This document shows, piece after piece, positions 19,225 to 28,965 of a stretch of DNA of 64,000 bases (position 1 is its first letter; every line of letters begins with the position of its first letter). Below the pieces are notes generated by a model. That model was not told where the DNA came from. It ran no database searches and saw only the letters and a list, made by a program, of their open reading frames with translations. The stretch comes from Heliopora coerulea (taxonomy: Eukaryota; Cnidaria; Anthozoa; Scleralcyonacea; Helioporidae), in NCBI GenBank assembly GCA_030142905.1, contig JASJOG010000055.1, positions 1,350,001 through 1,414,000 on the forward strand, given 5' to 3'. Position numbers and translations under genes: made by a program.

Positions 19225-20064
19225 TCACGAATCACATGTCACAGGATTTGTCAATCTAACTTTTTCTATCATAGATATTTCTTTACTCCACTTAAAAGTA
19301 CTTTCTTTTTGAAAACGAGATTTCAATTGTGCAACTCTAACTCTTTGTCCTTCTTTCAAAATCATCCCTTTCTTATAAAAGGGATAAAATTCAAAATATC
19401 TTTTGTATTTGAAAACACGTGAGATTTTTGCATTTCCATAATAAACATCGATAGGTTTATTATTGTCCACACCTTTATGTGGAGTTTCATTATATTTTTC
19501 AATTATTTTGTCCAAAACATTTGTATATCTTCCTTCCGTTTTTCCATATAAACCATACAAAACATTCGATATCATCATTCTCAATGTTCTAATAAATCTT
19601 TCAACCATCACACTCTTCATTTCATAATTTTCATTTGATCGATATTTAATCATCTTTCCAAATGATCCATTTTTCGATTTTCTTTTGATTTCAGAAAATT
19701 CCCCTCCTTTATCACTATGAATAACATCAGGTAATACATTCTCTTCTTTCATTATTCCTTCAAATTTATTCAAAACATGATTCGAATTTTTATTTCTCAA
19801 TTTTCTAACCCAAACAAATCTACTAAACACATCAATCACAATCAACAAATATCTAATTCCTGAATTATAACGTTGCAAAAATGTCATATCCATTAAATCC
19901 ATCTGCCATTGTCTATTTGGTTTATCAACTTCAACTTTCAAGCGTTTATATTTACTTTTATTTCCACGAAACAACTGTTTTCTATCTAAATTTTTTTGTC
20001 TTTTTTTCAATTTTATTTCTTTGGCAAGTTCTTGAATAAAATCATTCGTTATTCTTCTTGACAT
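19225..20064 (-). CDS. Retroviral-type DDE integrase (rve)
   Basis: This frame is intact. The catalytic triad is visible: D in WQMDLMDMT, D in VIHSDKGGEF and E in VERFIRTLR, with correct spacing. The C terminus has a GQRVRVAQLK beta-barrel-like segment; no chromodomain is seen. I start at ATG 20064 (MSRRITND) because the frame upstream overlaps the poly-Gln tail of the next gene. It catalyses insertion of the linear element, giving the AGGAG duplication. No break is found, so the protein could be active. Confidence 0.92.
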   Translation of the reverse strand: MSRRITNDFIQELAKEIKLKKRQKNLDRKQLFRGNKSKYKRLKVEVDKPNRQWQMDLMDMTFLQRYNSGIRYLLIVIDVFSRFVWVRKLRNKNSNHVLNKFEGIMKEENVLPDVIHSDKGGEFSEIKRKSKNGSFGKMIKYRSNENYEMKSVMVERFIRTLRMMISNVLYGLYGKTEGRYTNVLDKIIEKYNETPHKGVDNNKPIDVYYGNAKISRVFKYKRYFEFYPFYKKGMILKEGQRVRVAQLKSRFQKESTFKWSKEISMIEKVRLTNPVTCDS

Positions 20065-20077
20065 GTCAAATGGTGTT

Positions 20078-20986
20078 TCAAATGTTTTTTTTTTTGCTGG
20101 GGGGTTGTTGTTGCGATCTTGTGAAAGTGCTAGTTCCACCACCTTGCTGTTGTTGTTGCTGTTCACGAGCCACAGTTCTGGTTGCTCTCAAAACTCTGCA
20201 GTATTCAAATGCTTTTTTTTCATTTTTGACAAAATTGCTCAAATCAAAAGAATCAGAAATTGCTTTCAAATCATTTGCATATTGTCTAAGAAGAGCAATC
20301 CTAGACACAGATCTGGATTCTTGATCGTATCCCATTTGATAAGTCATGTATTTAAACAAATCAATATTTCTTTTGAAAAAATGTTCATTGAATTCATTGC
20401 CTTCAAAAGAAACAGAAGAATTACATTGATTTCTCAAAATGGGATACTCATCAAGCACTTCTTTTCTAAACTCCAACAGACGATCAATCATGTATTCAAA
20501 ATCTTCATTTTTCTTGAGTTTGATGGAATCATATTTTCCCATGTTGCATTCATAATCTGGTTTCATGACTTCAACTCGCAAGTTCTTTTGAGTTGAAACA
20601 CCTTGCTCAATATCATCTTCAGACAAGTCGACAACAACGGCTTTTCTTTTTTGAATGGTCTTCTTTTGAAATCCGAGCTCCCAATTTCCAAATTGTTCGT
20701 TCAAAGCGAAAACCAAGCGTTTATTCGGTTTGATGGACAATTCAACAATCAATTCATCGTTATCTTTCAACAATGGCATATTGTTGATAACAGCATCCAA
20801 ATCTTTGAAATCAAAGACAAACTTTGACAAACGCATAAATCTGTATCCATCTTCGACATCAGGGCATGCTCTGTGAATTTGAACCTCTTTTGAAATTGGG
20901 TCAAAACATGCTTGTTTCACAGAAAGATTATCATAATGTGCCAGATTCACAATACAACAAACATTTTGCTTATGATACAATTCCAT
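20078..20986 (-). CDS. Hypothetical Polinton protein with poly-Gln tail, about 302 aa
   Basis: A long intact frame (ATG 20986; TTG at 20998). It is globular for about 270 residues, with an acidic loop (VVVDLSEDDIEQG) near residue 120, then a run of seven Gln, Gly-Gly-Gly, a second Gln stretch and a Lys end. It overlaps the 5' end of the integrase frame. No known family. Possibly a DNA-replication or virion protein, but that is position-based speculation. Confidence 0.6.
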   Translation of the reverse strand: MELYHKQNVCCIVNLAHYDNLSVKQACFDPISKEVQIHRACPDVEDGYRFMRLSKFVFDFKDLDAVINNMPLLKDNDELIVELSIKPNKRLVFALNEQFGNWELGFQKKTIQKRKAVVVDLSEDDIEQGVSTQKNLRVEVMKPDYECNMGKYDSIKLKKNEDFEYMIDRLLEFRKEVLDEYPILRNQCNSSVSFEGNEFNEHFFKRNIDLFKYMTYQMGYDQESRSVSRIALLRQYANDLKAISDSFDLSNFVKNEKKAFEYCRVLRATRTVAREQQQQQQGGGTSTFTRSQQQPPSKKKNI

Positions 20987-20994
20987 TTTTTCAA

Positions 20995-22211
20995 TCAAAA
21001 AGTCATGAAATAAGCGAAAGTTCTTTTAATCGATGTCATATATGCCGTGCTTCTTGTTCCTTGACACAAATTTATATTGGCCCATCGTTGATCAATATTC
21101 AAATCACCAAATTCAGTCAATTGAGCAATCGGAGCCAACTCTGGACGCCTGTCACAATCAAATTTAATGAAATTCATGTCATTAATAAAAACAATTTTTC
21201 TTTGGGAATTTTCAATATCATAATAACAATCATGAATCAACTCAGCATTAAGTAAATGATCAAAAAATCTTGGTAATTTTGACGCATCCGAATAAGCATA
21301 CTTAGTGACGAATGAACTAGTCATATTAATGAATTTTCTGCGTCTTTTGCTGTTAAATTTCATAACATATTCAAAATTTTCAAAATTTGAAAGAAATTCA
21401 TAATCTTTTCTTTTTTTCTTGAAAAATTTTTCAAAAAATCTCTTCAAAATTTTATTACATCTTTTGCATTGATACATGGCCATAATTTTATTCAAAAATG
21501 GAGAATAAGAAAAACAACATTTCAAATAAAGCATGTTATAATCTTTCACAACTTTCATCCACATTTTGAAAGAACTATAACATGTCACGCCGAAATAATT
21601 CATTTTTCCCAACACGAAACAAGAGGTCAAAATAACACCATGCAAACTAATTTTTATTCCGACAACAAAAGAATCATCATGCAATTCATAATTTTCATCA
21701 ACACAAACACTCATTTTGCATTCACAATTTTCTGGATCCACAATGACATTGTATTCATTCATGGGCACAATATTTGATTTGACATGAAAATTGAATTTCC
21801 TCAAACTATACAAAGAAATATCATTCATATTTCTCATCCCATCATATTTCAAAACATAAAAACATTTTGAAACAATCACTGGAATTTGAAAATACCCAAA
21901 ATTTTCAAAAAAAAAAAAAATGTAAATAAAGGTTCAAAGTCACAAACCACATATCCCTGAAAATTCTTTGCAAAAAAAGGTTGAATTCGCTTTTTTGTTT
22001 TAAAATCTTCCAACGGGATAATCCAATCAATTCCATAAGTGCAAAACTTGTCAAGTCCTCCATATTCATAATTTCTTCTTCTCAAAAAATATGCATAAAA
22101 ACACTTGTATGTGAAATACAGGACAAACACACGTGGATCATTTCCCATATATTGCAACAACTGTGACAAAGCATCATACATCAACGAACTATATCGTGAC
22201 TTCATTTTCAT
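20995..22211 (-). CDS. Hypothetical Polinton protein, about 400 aa, frameshifted
   Basis: Two frames join in a natural way: 22211-21876 (N-terminal) and 21879-20995. The former ends in a poly-Phe run encoded by A13 at about 21908, a likely indel site. The protein is rich in Phe/Lys/Asn, with a CKRCNK zinc-like pair near 21450 and basic KRRRKF. Its ATG overlaps the upstream gene's stop (TGATG). No family recognised. Confidence 0.55.
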
Positions 22212-22582
22212 CAACAATTAAAGCAATGAAGATAAAACAAATCTTTGTCTTTCACAACACCACACTCAAAAAAATCATTCCATTCCTTTTTATCAACATA
22301 CATCAACATTTTTAAATATTCATCAATTGTTTCAAGACCCATAATATTATTATCAATCATTTTTGCATTTTTATCAATTTGCAATTCAACATGACATAAT
22401 AAGTTTCCATCAGTCAATGTCAACAAAAACCACACGATATTTCTTGAACAAACATCTTCTTGAATATTTTTACCATCATTATAAAGTACTTGAACAACAT
22501 CCAACAATTTCAATCTTGTTTGGTTCACACACCATTTCTTCAAAATGGAATAATTTTCACAGGAATGATCCATTCCAAACAT
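22211..22582 (-). CDS. Hypothetical Polinton protein, about 123 aa
   Basis: An intact frame from ATG 22582 (TTG start possible at 22606). It is mixed alpha/beta with several Cys and ends YLHCFNC. It is stop-start coupled to the next gene. The function is unknown. Confidence 0.5.
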   Translation of the reverse strand: MFGMDHSCENYSILKKWCVNQTRLKLLDVVQVLYNDGKNIQEDVCSRNIVWFLLTLTDGNLLCHVELQIDKNAKMIDNNIMGLETIDEYLKMLMYVDKKEWNDFFECGVVKDKDLFYLHCFNC

Positions 22583-22655
22583 AATTAGTCCAAATGCCAA
22601 ATGCAATAACCTTTTGACAAAACACTATCACAACAATATCTTGAAGGACGACAGA

Positions 22656-22895
22656 TTATAAAGGTTTCATTTTCCAAGAAAGATCACAACCAGCAACAGT
22701 TTGACACTGAAAATAACAAATTCCTGTTTGAGTTCCCAATTCAAAAAAACTTTGTAAACACGCAAAAACACTTATTTCATAAACAGAATCACTGAGAAAC
22801 TCCATTCGATTTTCATCAATAAAAGCGATTCTTATGATCCTCTTTGTGTTCAAAGATTTGACTTTGATGTAAAAAGACTCGTTTTCAACATCCAT
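22656..22895 (-). CDS. Hypothetical Polinton protein, 79 aa
   Basis: An intact ATG frame with beta-rich sequence and paired cysteines (GICYFQCQTVAGC). It is the first gene of the minus-strand accessory block (22895 down to 20078), preceded by about 400 bp of non-coding sequence that probably holds its promoter. Confidence 0.5.
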   Translation of the reverse strand: MDVENESFYIKVKSLNTKRIIRIAFIDENRMEFLSDSVYEISVFACLQSFFELGTQTGICYFQCQTVAGCDLSWKMKPL

Positions 22896-23297
22896 ATTGA
22901 AAAAAACAACTCACCTTGATCAATTCAAACCAATCTTTTATAGACAACAACTTGACAAAACCACACACCTTGAACAACAGACGCCAACTAACAACTTAGC
23001 AACACAAACAAACCGAAAAAATGCATAAAAATTTGAATATCATTTACATAAGCTCATAATCATTTTCATCAAAATTTAAAAAACAACATACAACTTACAA
23101 ACACATTTGGTGTCAAAATGTTAGTCAAAATTCAACAAAAAATTTAAAAACATTTTCAAAACGAAACGACAAGAACGTAAAACAAAAATCCAAACGCAAA
23201 AAAAAATTGTTTACTTAAAATAATCTCACATGTCATCAAAAAATTCATATTCAACTTCTAACATAAGAACCTTCAAACAACATATTTTTGTGTGAAA
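22896..23297. other. Divergent intergenic region
   Basis: About 400 bp, strongly A/C rich on the plus strand, between divergently transcribed genes. No open frame or RNA is visible. It is the natural place for promoters of both blocks, but I identify no TATA element with confidence. Confidence 0.45.
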
Positions 23298-24061
23298 ATG
23301 AACGGAAAAAAGAAAAAACTGATCAAAACTTTGAGATGCTACCACAGAGAGGCAGTCACAAACCGCATAATATCAACTCCAAATCTAGGAACAATCAAAT
23401 CTGGAATCACAAGAACCTTCAACAAAAAATCAACTGACATTTTGACGGGAGGAACTTTGGAAGTCGTGAAAGTAAGAGCAAGATTTGCAGCACCATCAAA
23501 ATTTGAAGACTTTTCCCAAATCAAAGGTTTGGGTTATCATGTGGGAGGATTCACAGACAACAATTTCAAATTGGGTGAAGATGGTCATTTCGATTTCAAC
23601 ACAACAAGAATAATCACAAAATCAAAATCGAATGTATTTCAAATGTAAATTCCGAAATAAATCAACCAAAATTATATTTGAACAAATCAAAAACAAGTCC
23701 AGCAACGCAAGAAGGTTACGAAGCACAAAATGACGCATTCAGATTGAATCCAGGTGGATTTGTTGGTTTCAACTTGGTCTCATTCGAAAACACTCTTTAC
23801 AAAGACGGGACAAATATGGAGAAACTAAAAGACAAAGAACATCTATTTAAACAAGGAACATTTTATCATTCTGAAATTCCTTTTGAAACAGACAATTTGG
23901 AATGGAAAATTGGCAAAAAAAAAGACATTGCACTTTTACCACATTTTGATTGGTTTCATTCACTCAACGCATCATATATATTATCAAATGGAGCACAAAC
24001 CATCACAGTATCAAAACCATATTATCAATTTAATGTAAATATTGATTATTTTGAATTATGA
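23298..24061 (+). CDS. Hypothetical Polinton protein, about 250 aa, frameshifted
   Basis: Two plus-strand frames (23298-23648 and 23678-24061). A third phase bridges 23640-23690 without stops, so one indel near 23635 is likely. The first part is basic at the N terminus (NGKKKKLIK) and Thr/Gly rich. The second has LNPGGFVGFNLVSF and ends in beta-rich sequence. It is the only plus-strand gene in the right third of the element. It looks like a structural or fibre-type protein, but I recognise no family. Confidence 0.5.
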
Positions 24062-24508
24062 ATACAACATTTTTCTTTTTCTACACATTTGATAGTCACA
24101 TCTTTTTGCATCAGAGGCTTCATATTGAAAATCAGGTTTTCCCAAGTCTCTGATCAATCGATCATACACATTTTGTCTTTTACCACACCATTCATAAACA
24201 TTGATAATGGGAATCATGTCATTTTCAATAGAAAACAACTTTCCAAAATATGATTTTGGCACAGACTTGAAAAACACAAAAGAACCATAACACACAATCT
24301 GTTTATAACGATCATTATAACAAGCTTTCGAAATTAACACTTGACGTGTCAAATTTCTTTCAGTCAAAAGCGTGAAAGCATAATTTTTATTCCAATCTTC
24401 AGTCTTCAAAACCACGATCCAATAACTTCTTTCAATCCCTCGAACAAATGTGGATTTTCTTTTCAACCTTTTTTTCCTCATTTCTTCTTCTTCACTTTCC
24501 AAATCCAT
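24056..24508 (-). CDS. Hypothetical Polinton protein, about 150 aa
   Basis: An intact frame from ATG 24508, just after an acidic EEEE stretch (open to TTG 24559). It has basic KKRLKRK near the start and several aromatic/Cys residues, ending CDYQMCRKRKMLYS. It overlaps the end of the plus-strand gene by 6 bp, tail to tail. No family recognised. Confidence 0.5.
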   Translation of the reverse strand: MDLESEEEEMRKKRLKRKSTFVRGIERSYWIVVLKTEDWNKNYAFTLLTERNLTRQVLISKACYNDRYKQIVCYGSFVFFKSVPKSYFGKLFSIENDMIPIINVYEWCGKRQNVYDRLIRDLGKPDFQYEASDAKRCDYQMCRKRKMLYS

Positions 24509-24759
24509 ACTGCATAAACCAAAACCAATGTGATTTTTCACGAACAGCTTCTCAATCAATAACCATAGCGAAGATCAATATAGACAAACTTAAACAAACA
24601 AATGTTTCACATCAAACACTTATTCACACAAAAAAAATCCAATCAAATTTGCAACTCATCAAGAATCACATACAAATTCATGATCTTTTCTTCCCTTCCC
24701 CATAAAGTCATCAAAAAAAATCAATGACCTATGTAGAAGGAAAAATAACATCACATCTC

Positions 24760-24882
24760 TCATCGCAATATATAAGCCATATCTTCAAAATAAAGTTGAA
24801 ACAACATAAATTCCATTGCCCACTGATCACTTTCATCAAAATAATCTTCAATATTCAATATATCATCACAAACTTTCGACAT
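24760..24882 (-). CDS. Candidate acidic micro-protein, 40 aa
   Basis: MSKVCDDILNIEDYFDESDQ and 20 more residues, ending AYILR. The acidic and aromatic composition is protein-like. It overlaps the next upstream micro-frame by 17 nt in another phase. There is no homology I can name. Confidence 0.3.
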   Translation of the reverse strand: MSKVCDDILNIEDYFDESDQWAMEFMLFQLYFEDMAYILR

Positions 24883-24979
24883 CTTCAATTTCGGCTTTAG
24901 TCAATTCAATTCCACAACACCCAAACCAAGAAACATTGATTTCAATCACTTCATCTTCAGATTCACAAAGTTGATCCAT
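24866..24979 (-). CDS. Candidate acidic micro-protein, 37 aa
   Basis: It reads MDQLCESEDEVIEINVSWFG, then CCGIELTKAE and an acidic tail. The paired micro-frames with overlapping ends resemble compact viral accessory genes, or could be one gene with a frameshift. Confidence 0.3.
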   Translation of the reverse strand: MDQLCESEDEVIEINVSWFGCCGIELTKAEIEDVESL

Positions 24980-25178
24980 TTGAGCCGTCTATAACACATG
25001 AAAAAATCCATATGTGAAAAACAGACACAACTCATAAAACCACGTTCGGCATCAAACTGTTGGAAAAATCACAGATTGTTTTGGTAAGATCTGGACCACC
25101 ATTCAAAATCAATTGTGATCAAGATATTCAAAAAAAGAATCCATAAATACAAATAATTTCAGCAACAAACCATCCTTG

Positions 25179-25251
25179 GCCTGATTAGCTCAGATGGAAG
25201 AGCATTCGACTTTTAATCGAAGGGTCATGGGTTCAAGCCCCATATCAGGCC
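25179..25251 (+). tRNA. tRNA-Lys (UUU)
   Basis: A complete cloverleaf: acceptor GCCTGAT/ATCAGGC, A-box TTAGCTCAGATGG, anticodon stem TTCGA/TCGAA around loop CTTTTAA with anticodon TTT, and T-arm ATGGG-TTCAAGC-CCCAT. It is inside the Polinton, 1.5 kb from the right terminal repeat. It may be captured cargo, or may supply Lys-AAA decoding for the A-rich genes. Confidence 0.9.
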
Positions 25252-25358
25252 ATCAAAAACATTTTTTGGAAATATCACTCACCTTTCCAAAGACTTCACA
25301 ACAAAACAACAAATTTTTTTGAAACACACTATTTATATACTCAACAACTAACCTTTTC

Positions 25359-25697
25359 TCATACAATCTCAACATAATCCTCGATAAAACAGTCATTCAC
25401 AATATCCGACCACTTGGAAATAAAATAATGACGCTGGCAGCCAGAACAAACATGAAAACCAGAATCAAATAAACACACAATTTCACAAAAATAACAATAC
25501 GCCGACTTTAATTCCTCAAAATCAAAATCAATGATCCTACACTCTTCACCCAGCGTAAAATCTTCAACACGTTTTCCGAACAAAAACTTCAAATCAACAT
25601 AATCAAAACACTTTGAACACAAAATATCAAACAATTCAACACACATACAATTTTTCACCCAGACATTATAAAAAAACCTCTTAAAAACAATCATCAT
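25359..25697 (-). CDS. Putative zinc-binding protein, 112 aa
   Basis: An intact ATG frame with four Cys pairs or triplets: CSKC, CYFC, a following VC, and CSGCQRH. The spacing suggests a RING- or zinc-ribbon-like fold binding two zincs. Viral RING proteins often act as ubiquitin ligases, but the pattern here is not diagnostic. It is the outermost protein gene at the right end. Confidence 0.5.
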   Translation of the reverse strand: MMIVFKRFFYNVWVKNCMCVELFDILCSKCFDYVDLKFLFGKRVEDFTLGEECRIIDFDFEELKSAYCYFCEIVCLFDSGFHVCSGCQRHYFISKWSDIVNDCFIEDYVEIV

Positions 25698-26746
25698 CCT
25701 CTTCCTTCAACACCGATCAAATAATCCCCGAAACTGAAAATCAACATCATATAAATAAATCAACAGCGCATAACTAATTTCCATAATAACTTCCACAACA
25801 TTACAAATTCAATATGATCAACCAATTCAACACAAAACTCAAGAAAACAACAAATCTTAATTCTTTTTTCACATTGCTTTCAGATGGTCTTCTTTCTTTT
25901 TTTGAAGACAATCTGAAAACAATTATGAAAAATTAATTATTCTTCATATGATTATTCATCAATCAAAACAAATATTTGCAAATGCTTTCATGCGGTCAGA
26001 ACAAGAAGAACACTCTCTGGAACTCCTTCACTCTGTGACAAGAAACACCAGAAAAAGATAGACAACTTAAACCATTCTCAATTCAAACGTTCGTAATAAT
26101 CTCTTTTTTCAGAACACAATGTGGTCAGAACACGAACAATGCTTCGGAATCCCAAAAACAACGAAAGAAAGCTTAAGACTCCCAACTTGGCAACAAGAAA
26201 CAGCAGAAAAGGTAACACCATTTCTCAATCATAATTTCATCCTTTTGTGGTCAGAACACGAACAATCCCGAAACAACGAAAGAAAACTCATCAAGAATTC
26301 AGACTTGGCAGCGTAATTTTTCACCCTCACCCCCGTGGTCAAACTCCCCACTACACAAGAAGAAACCAAAAAAGGTAAAGGGTAGACAACTTCCCACACT
26401 CAACCCACACGTTGCTTTCACAATATCGTGTAAAATCTCTTCATTTTTTTTTTTTTTTCAGAACACAGAGACTCAAATTCGCAACCACAATCAATTATCC
26501 CACAAAAAAAAGAAAATTCAACACAAGGAACCAAAACAACCAATAAAGAAACAATTTACAAATTAAGATCAAGACAAATTTAAAAAAAAAATCAGATGTT
26601 GTATCACAACAATAATCAACCACAACAAGAAAAGAAAATTCAATATCAAACACCACAAGGATCAACGACTACAAGAAAAGAAGATTTGATGCGGGCAACA
26701 AAGACATCAACAATTTATTGAAAATAAAATCACCTTGTCAAAACAA
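25698..26746. other. Right subterminal non-coding region with repeats
   Basis: A/C-rich sequence on the plus strand. Between 25990 and 26470 a unit of about 125 bp recurs, each with GGTCAGAACA near its start and a (C)AAGAAAC-AGAAAA-GGTA-like block near its end. Pyrimidine tracts with CAG precede some units (CTCTTTTTTCAG at 26101-26112; a T-run with CAG at 26445-26461). No convincing protein. Confidence 0.55.
25990..26470 (+). repeat. Degenerate tandem repeat with splice-site-like junctions
   Basis: GTGGTCAGAACACGAACAA occurs exactly at about 26119 and 26247, with degenerate relatives at about 25994 and 26335. The period is about 90-130 bp. The units end in AG-GTA and are preceded by poly-pyrimidine-CAG. 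Confidence 0.5.
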
Positions 26747-27044
26747 AACATCAATAAAAAAGCAAGACGAATATTAAACACCGAAAAAATCACAAATTGT
26801 GTATGTGTGTCTTTCATAAAATAAAGGTCAAACAAGTATCTAGGCAACAAAACACTAGTCTTCACACACGCAGGGGACCAAGTGGGAGAGGAAGAAATGT
26901 GAATATCCTCCCCCCATCACTTTTGACACGATTGGTCAAAACCTATAATGAGAAATTCCAAAGTCACCCCCCTTTGTATAAATTATATTCCTGTAACTTG
27001 ATTGGTAAGTCATTTGAATATTCTCCTCTCAAAACTATACTACT
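26747..27044 (-). repeat. Right terminal inverted repeat of the Polinton
   Basis: It is the inverted partner of 810-1140, about 298 bp, with scattered substitutions and a shorter CA-dinucleotide run. It ends ...CTCAAAACTATACTACT directly before the AGGAG duplication. The near-identity suggests a fairly recent insertion or ongoing repeat homogenisation. Confidence 0.93.
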
Positions 27045-27594
27045 AGGAGGCCGTGAGAAAGGTAGATCTTTTGGGATTGTTAAGCCTTGCAATAGCACGT
27101 CTCGTGGGTAACTGTGGCCTGTCGCAGCATGTGCCTCCCCTTTGGGTGGGCTGGTGTCCTGTTTTGTTGATCCGGTTGTCCACTGTGGCAGACGGCATGC
27201 CTGTGCACTCGAACTACTGCCGGTCAACAGGGCGGTGATCACACACTACGTGCTGAGGACATTGGCATCCATACAGCTCTATCTGACCCGTCTTGAAACA
27301 TGTACCAAGGAGTCTAACATATGTGTGAGTCTGGGTGATTGAAATCCGTGGGCGCAATGCAAGTAAAGGCAGCTTTGGCTGCTGAGGTGAGAAGCCCTTC
27401 CTTGTTGGAGAGGCCGCATCATCGACCAACCTATTCTACTCTTAGAAAGGTTTGAGTAAGAGTGTACCTGTTGGGACCCGAAAGATGGTGAACTATGCCT
27501 GAATAGGGTGAAGCCAGCGGAAACACTGGTGGAAGCTCGTAGCGATTCTGACGTGCAAATCAATCGTCGAATTTCGGTATAGGGGCGAAAGACT

Positions 27595-27635
<41 letters not shown>

Positions 27636-28875
27636 TAGGATAGCTGGAGCTGGGATGCAGTTTTATCAGGTAAAGCGAATGATTAGAGGTCTTAGGGTCG
27701 AAATGACCTTAACCTATTCTCAAACTTTAAATTGGTAAGACGTCTGACTTGCTTAACTGAAGCCAGACATTCGAATGCGAGCTTTTAGTGGGCCATTTTT
27801 GGTAGGCGAAAATGGCGATGCGGGATGAACCGTACGCTGAGTTAAGGTACCCAAGTCGATGCTCATCAGACCCCACAAAAGATGTTGGTTGATATTGACA
27901 GCAGGACGGTGGCCATGGAAGTTGGAATCCACTACGGAGTGTGTAACAACTCACCTGCCGAATCAACTACCCCTGAAAATGGATGGTGCTCAAGCATCCA
28001 CCTGTACTAGGCCGTCGGAACAAGTGCAAAGCTCCGATGTGTAGGAGGATGTGGAGGTCGTGACGCAGCCTTTGGCATGAGCCAGGGTGAAACGGCCTCT
28101 GGTGCAGATCTTGGTGGTAGTAGCAAATATTCAAATGAGAACTTTGAAGACTGAAGTGGACAAAGGTTCCATGTGAACAGCAGTTGGAAATGGGTTGGTT
28201 GATCCTAAGAGATAGGGAAATTCCATTACAAAGTGCCCAATTTTGGGCCGCCTATCGAAAGGGAATCGGGTTAATATTCCCGAACCAGAACAGGGATACT
28301 GACACCTAGTGGCACCACCGATAAGGCAACCAAACTCGGAGACGTCGGCTAGAGTCCCGGGAAGAGTTCTCTTCTTTTTAATAGGCTGTCACCCTGAAAT
28401 CAGTTTAGCCGGGGATAGGGTTTCATGTCCAGTAAAGCCCCACACTTCTTGTGGGGTCCAGTGCGCTTTCGACTGCCCTTGAAAATCAGAGGGAATCGTT
28501 CATTTTCTTGTCTGGTCGTACTCATAACTGCAGCAGGTCTCCAAGGTGAGCAGTCTCTAGTTGATAGAACAATGTAGGTAAGGGAAGTCGGCAAAATGGA
28601 TCCGTAACTTCGGGAAAAGGATTGGCTCTAAGGGTTGGGTCTGTTGGGCTGGGACTTGAAGTGGGATGACTCATCTCGGGCTGCCTGAGACCTCTCGGGG
28701 TCGGGGTCGGGGTCGAGGTCGTACCGGGAAGGGACTTCTCGTGGATTGGCTCAGCTGTGACCGTCAGGTCGATTCGGCATACAGTTAACAACCAACTTAG
28801 AACTGGAACGGGCAAGGGGAATCCGACTGTTTAATTAAAACAAAGCATTGCGATGGCTGGTGATTGGTGTTGATG

Positions 28876-28909
<34 letters not shown>

Positions 28910-28965
28910 AGTGAAGTAATTCATCCAAGTGTGGGTAAAGGGTGGGAGTAACTATGACTCTCTTA
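27045..28965 (+). rRNA. 28S rRNA, segment 2
   Basis: It resumes AGGAGGCCGTGAGAAAGGTAGATC after the Polinton and aligns with the minus-strand copy (41973-43290) for its first part, then contains conserved 28S core blocks. It stops in CTCTCTTA at the R2 site. Open frames here are antisense or sense shadows of rRNA. Confidence 0.95.

Larger units (their letters stand above)
810..27044. mobile_element. Maverick/Polinton (adintovirus-like) element, complete, in 28S
   Basis: A 26,235-bp element is bounded by inverted repeats starting AGTAG and ending CTACT, and flanked on both sides by AGGAG (805-809 and 27045-27049). Polintons characteristically have AG/CT termini, 5-6-bp duplications, a protein-primed polymerase and a retroviral-type integrase, all present here. 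Comparison with the uninterrupted minus-strand 28S near 43290-43320 shows that removing the element plus one AGGAG rebuilds 28S. Genes from 15 to 25 kb lie mostly on the minus strand, and polymerase and ATPase lie on the plus strand. Confidence 0.95.

Noticed and set aside
20065..20166. Extended integrase N terminus
   Set aside because: This part of the frame is the shifted reading of the neighbouring poly-Gln repeat.
810..27044. Giant-virus or adenovirus integration
   Set aside because: Terminal AG/CT inverted repeats, integrase, pPolB and size fit a Polinton; giant-virus hallmark genes are absent.
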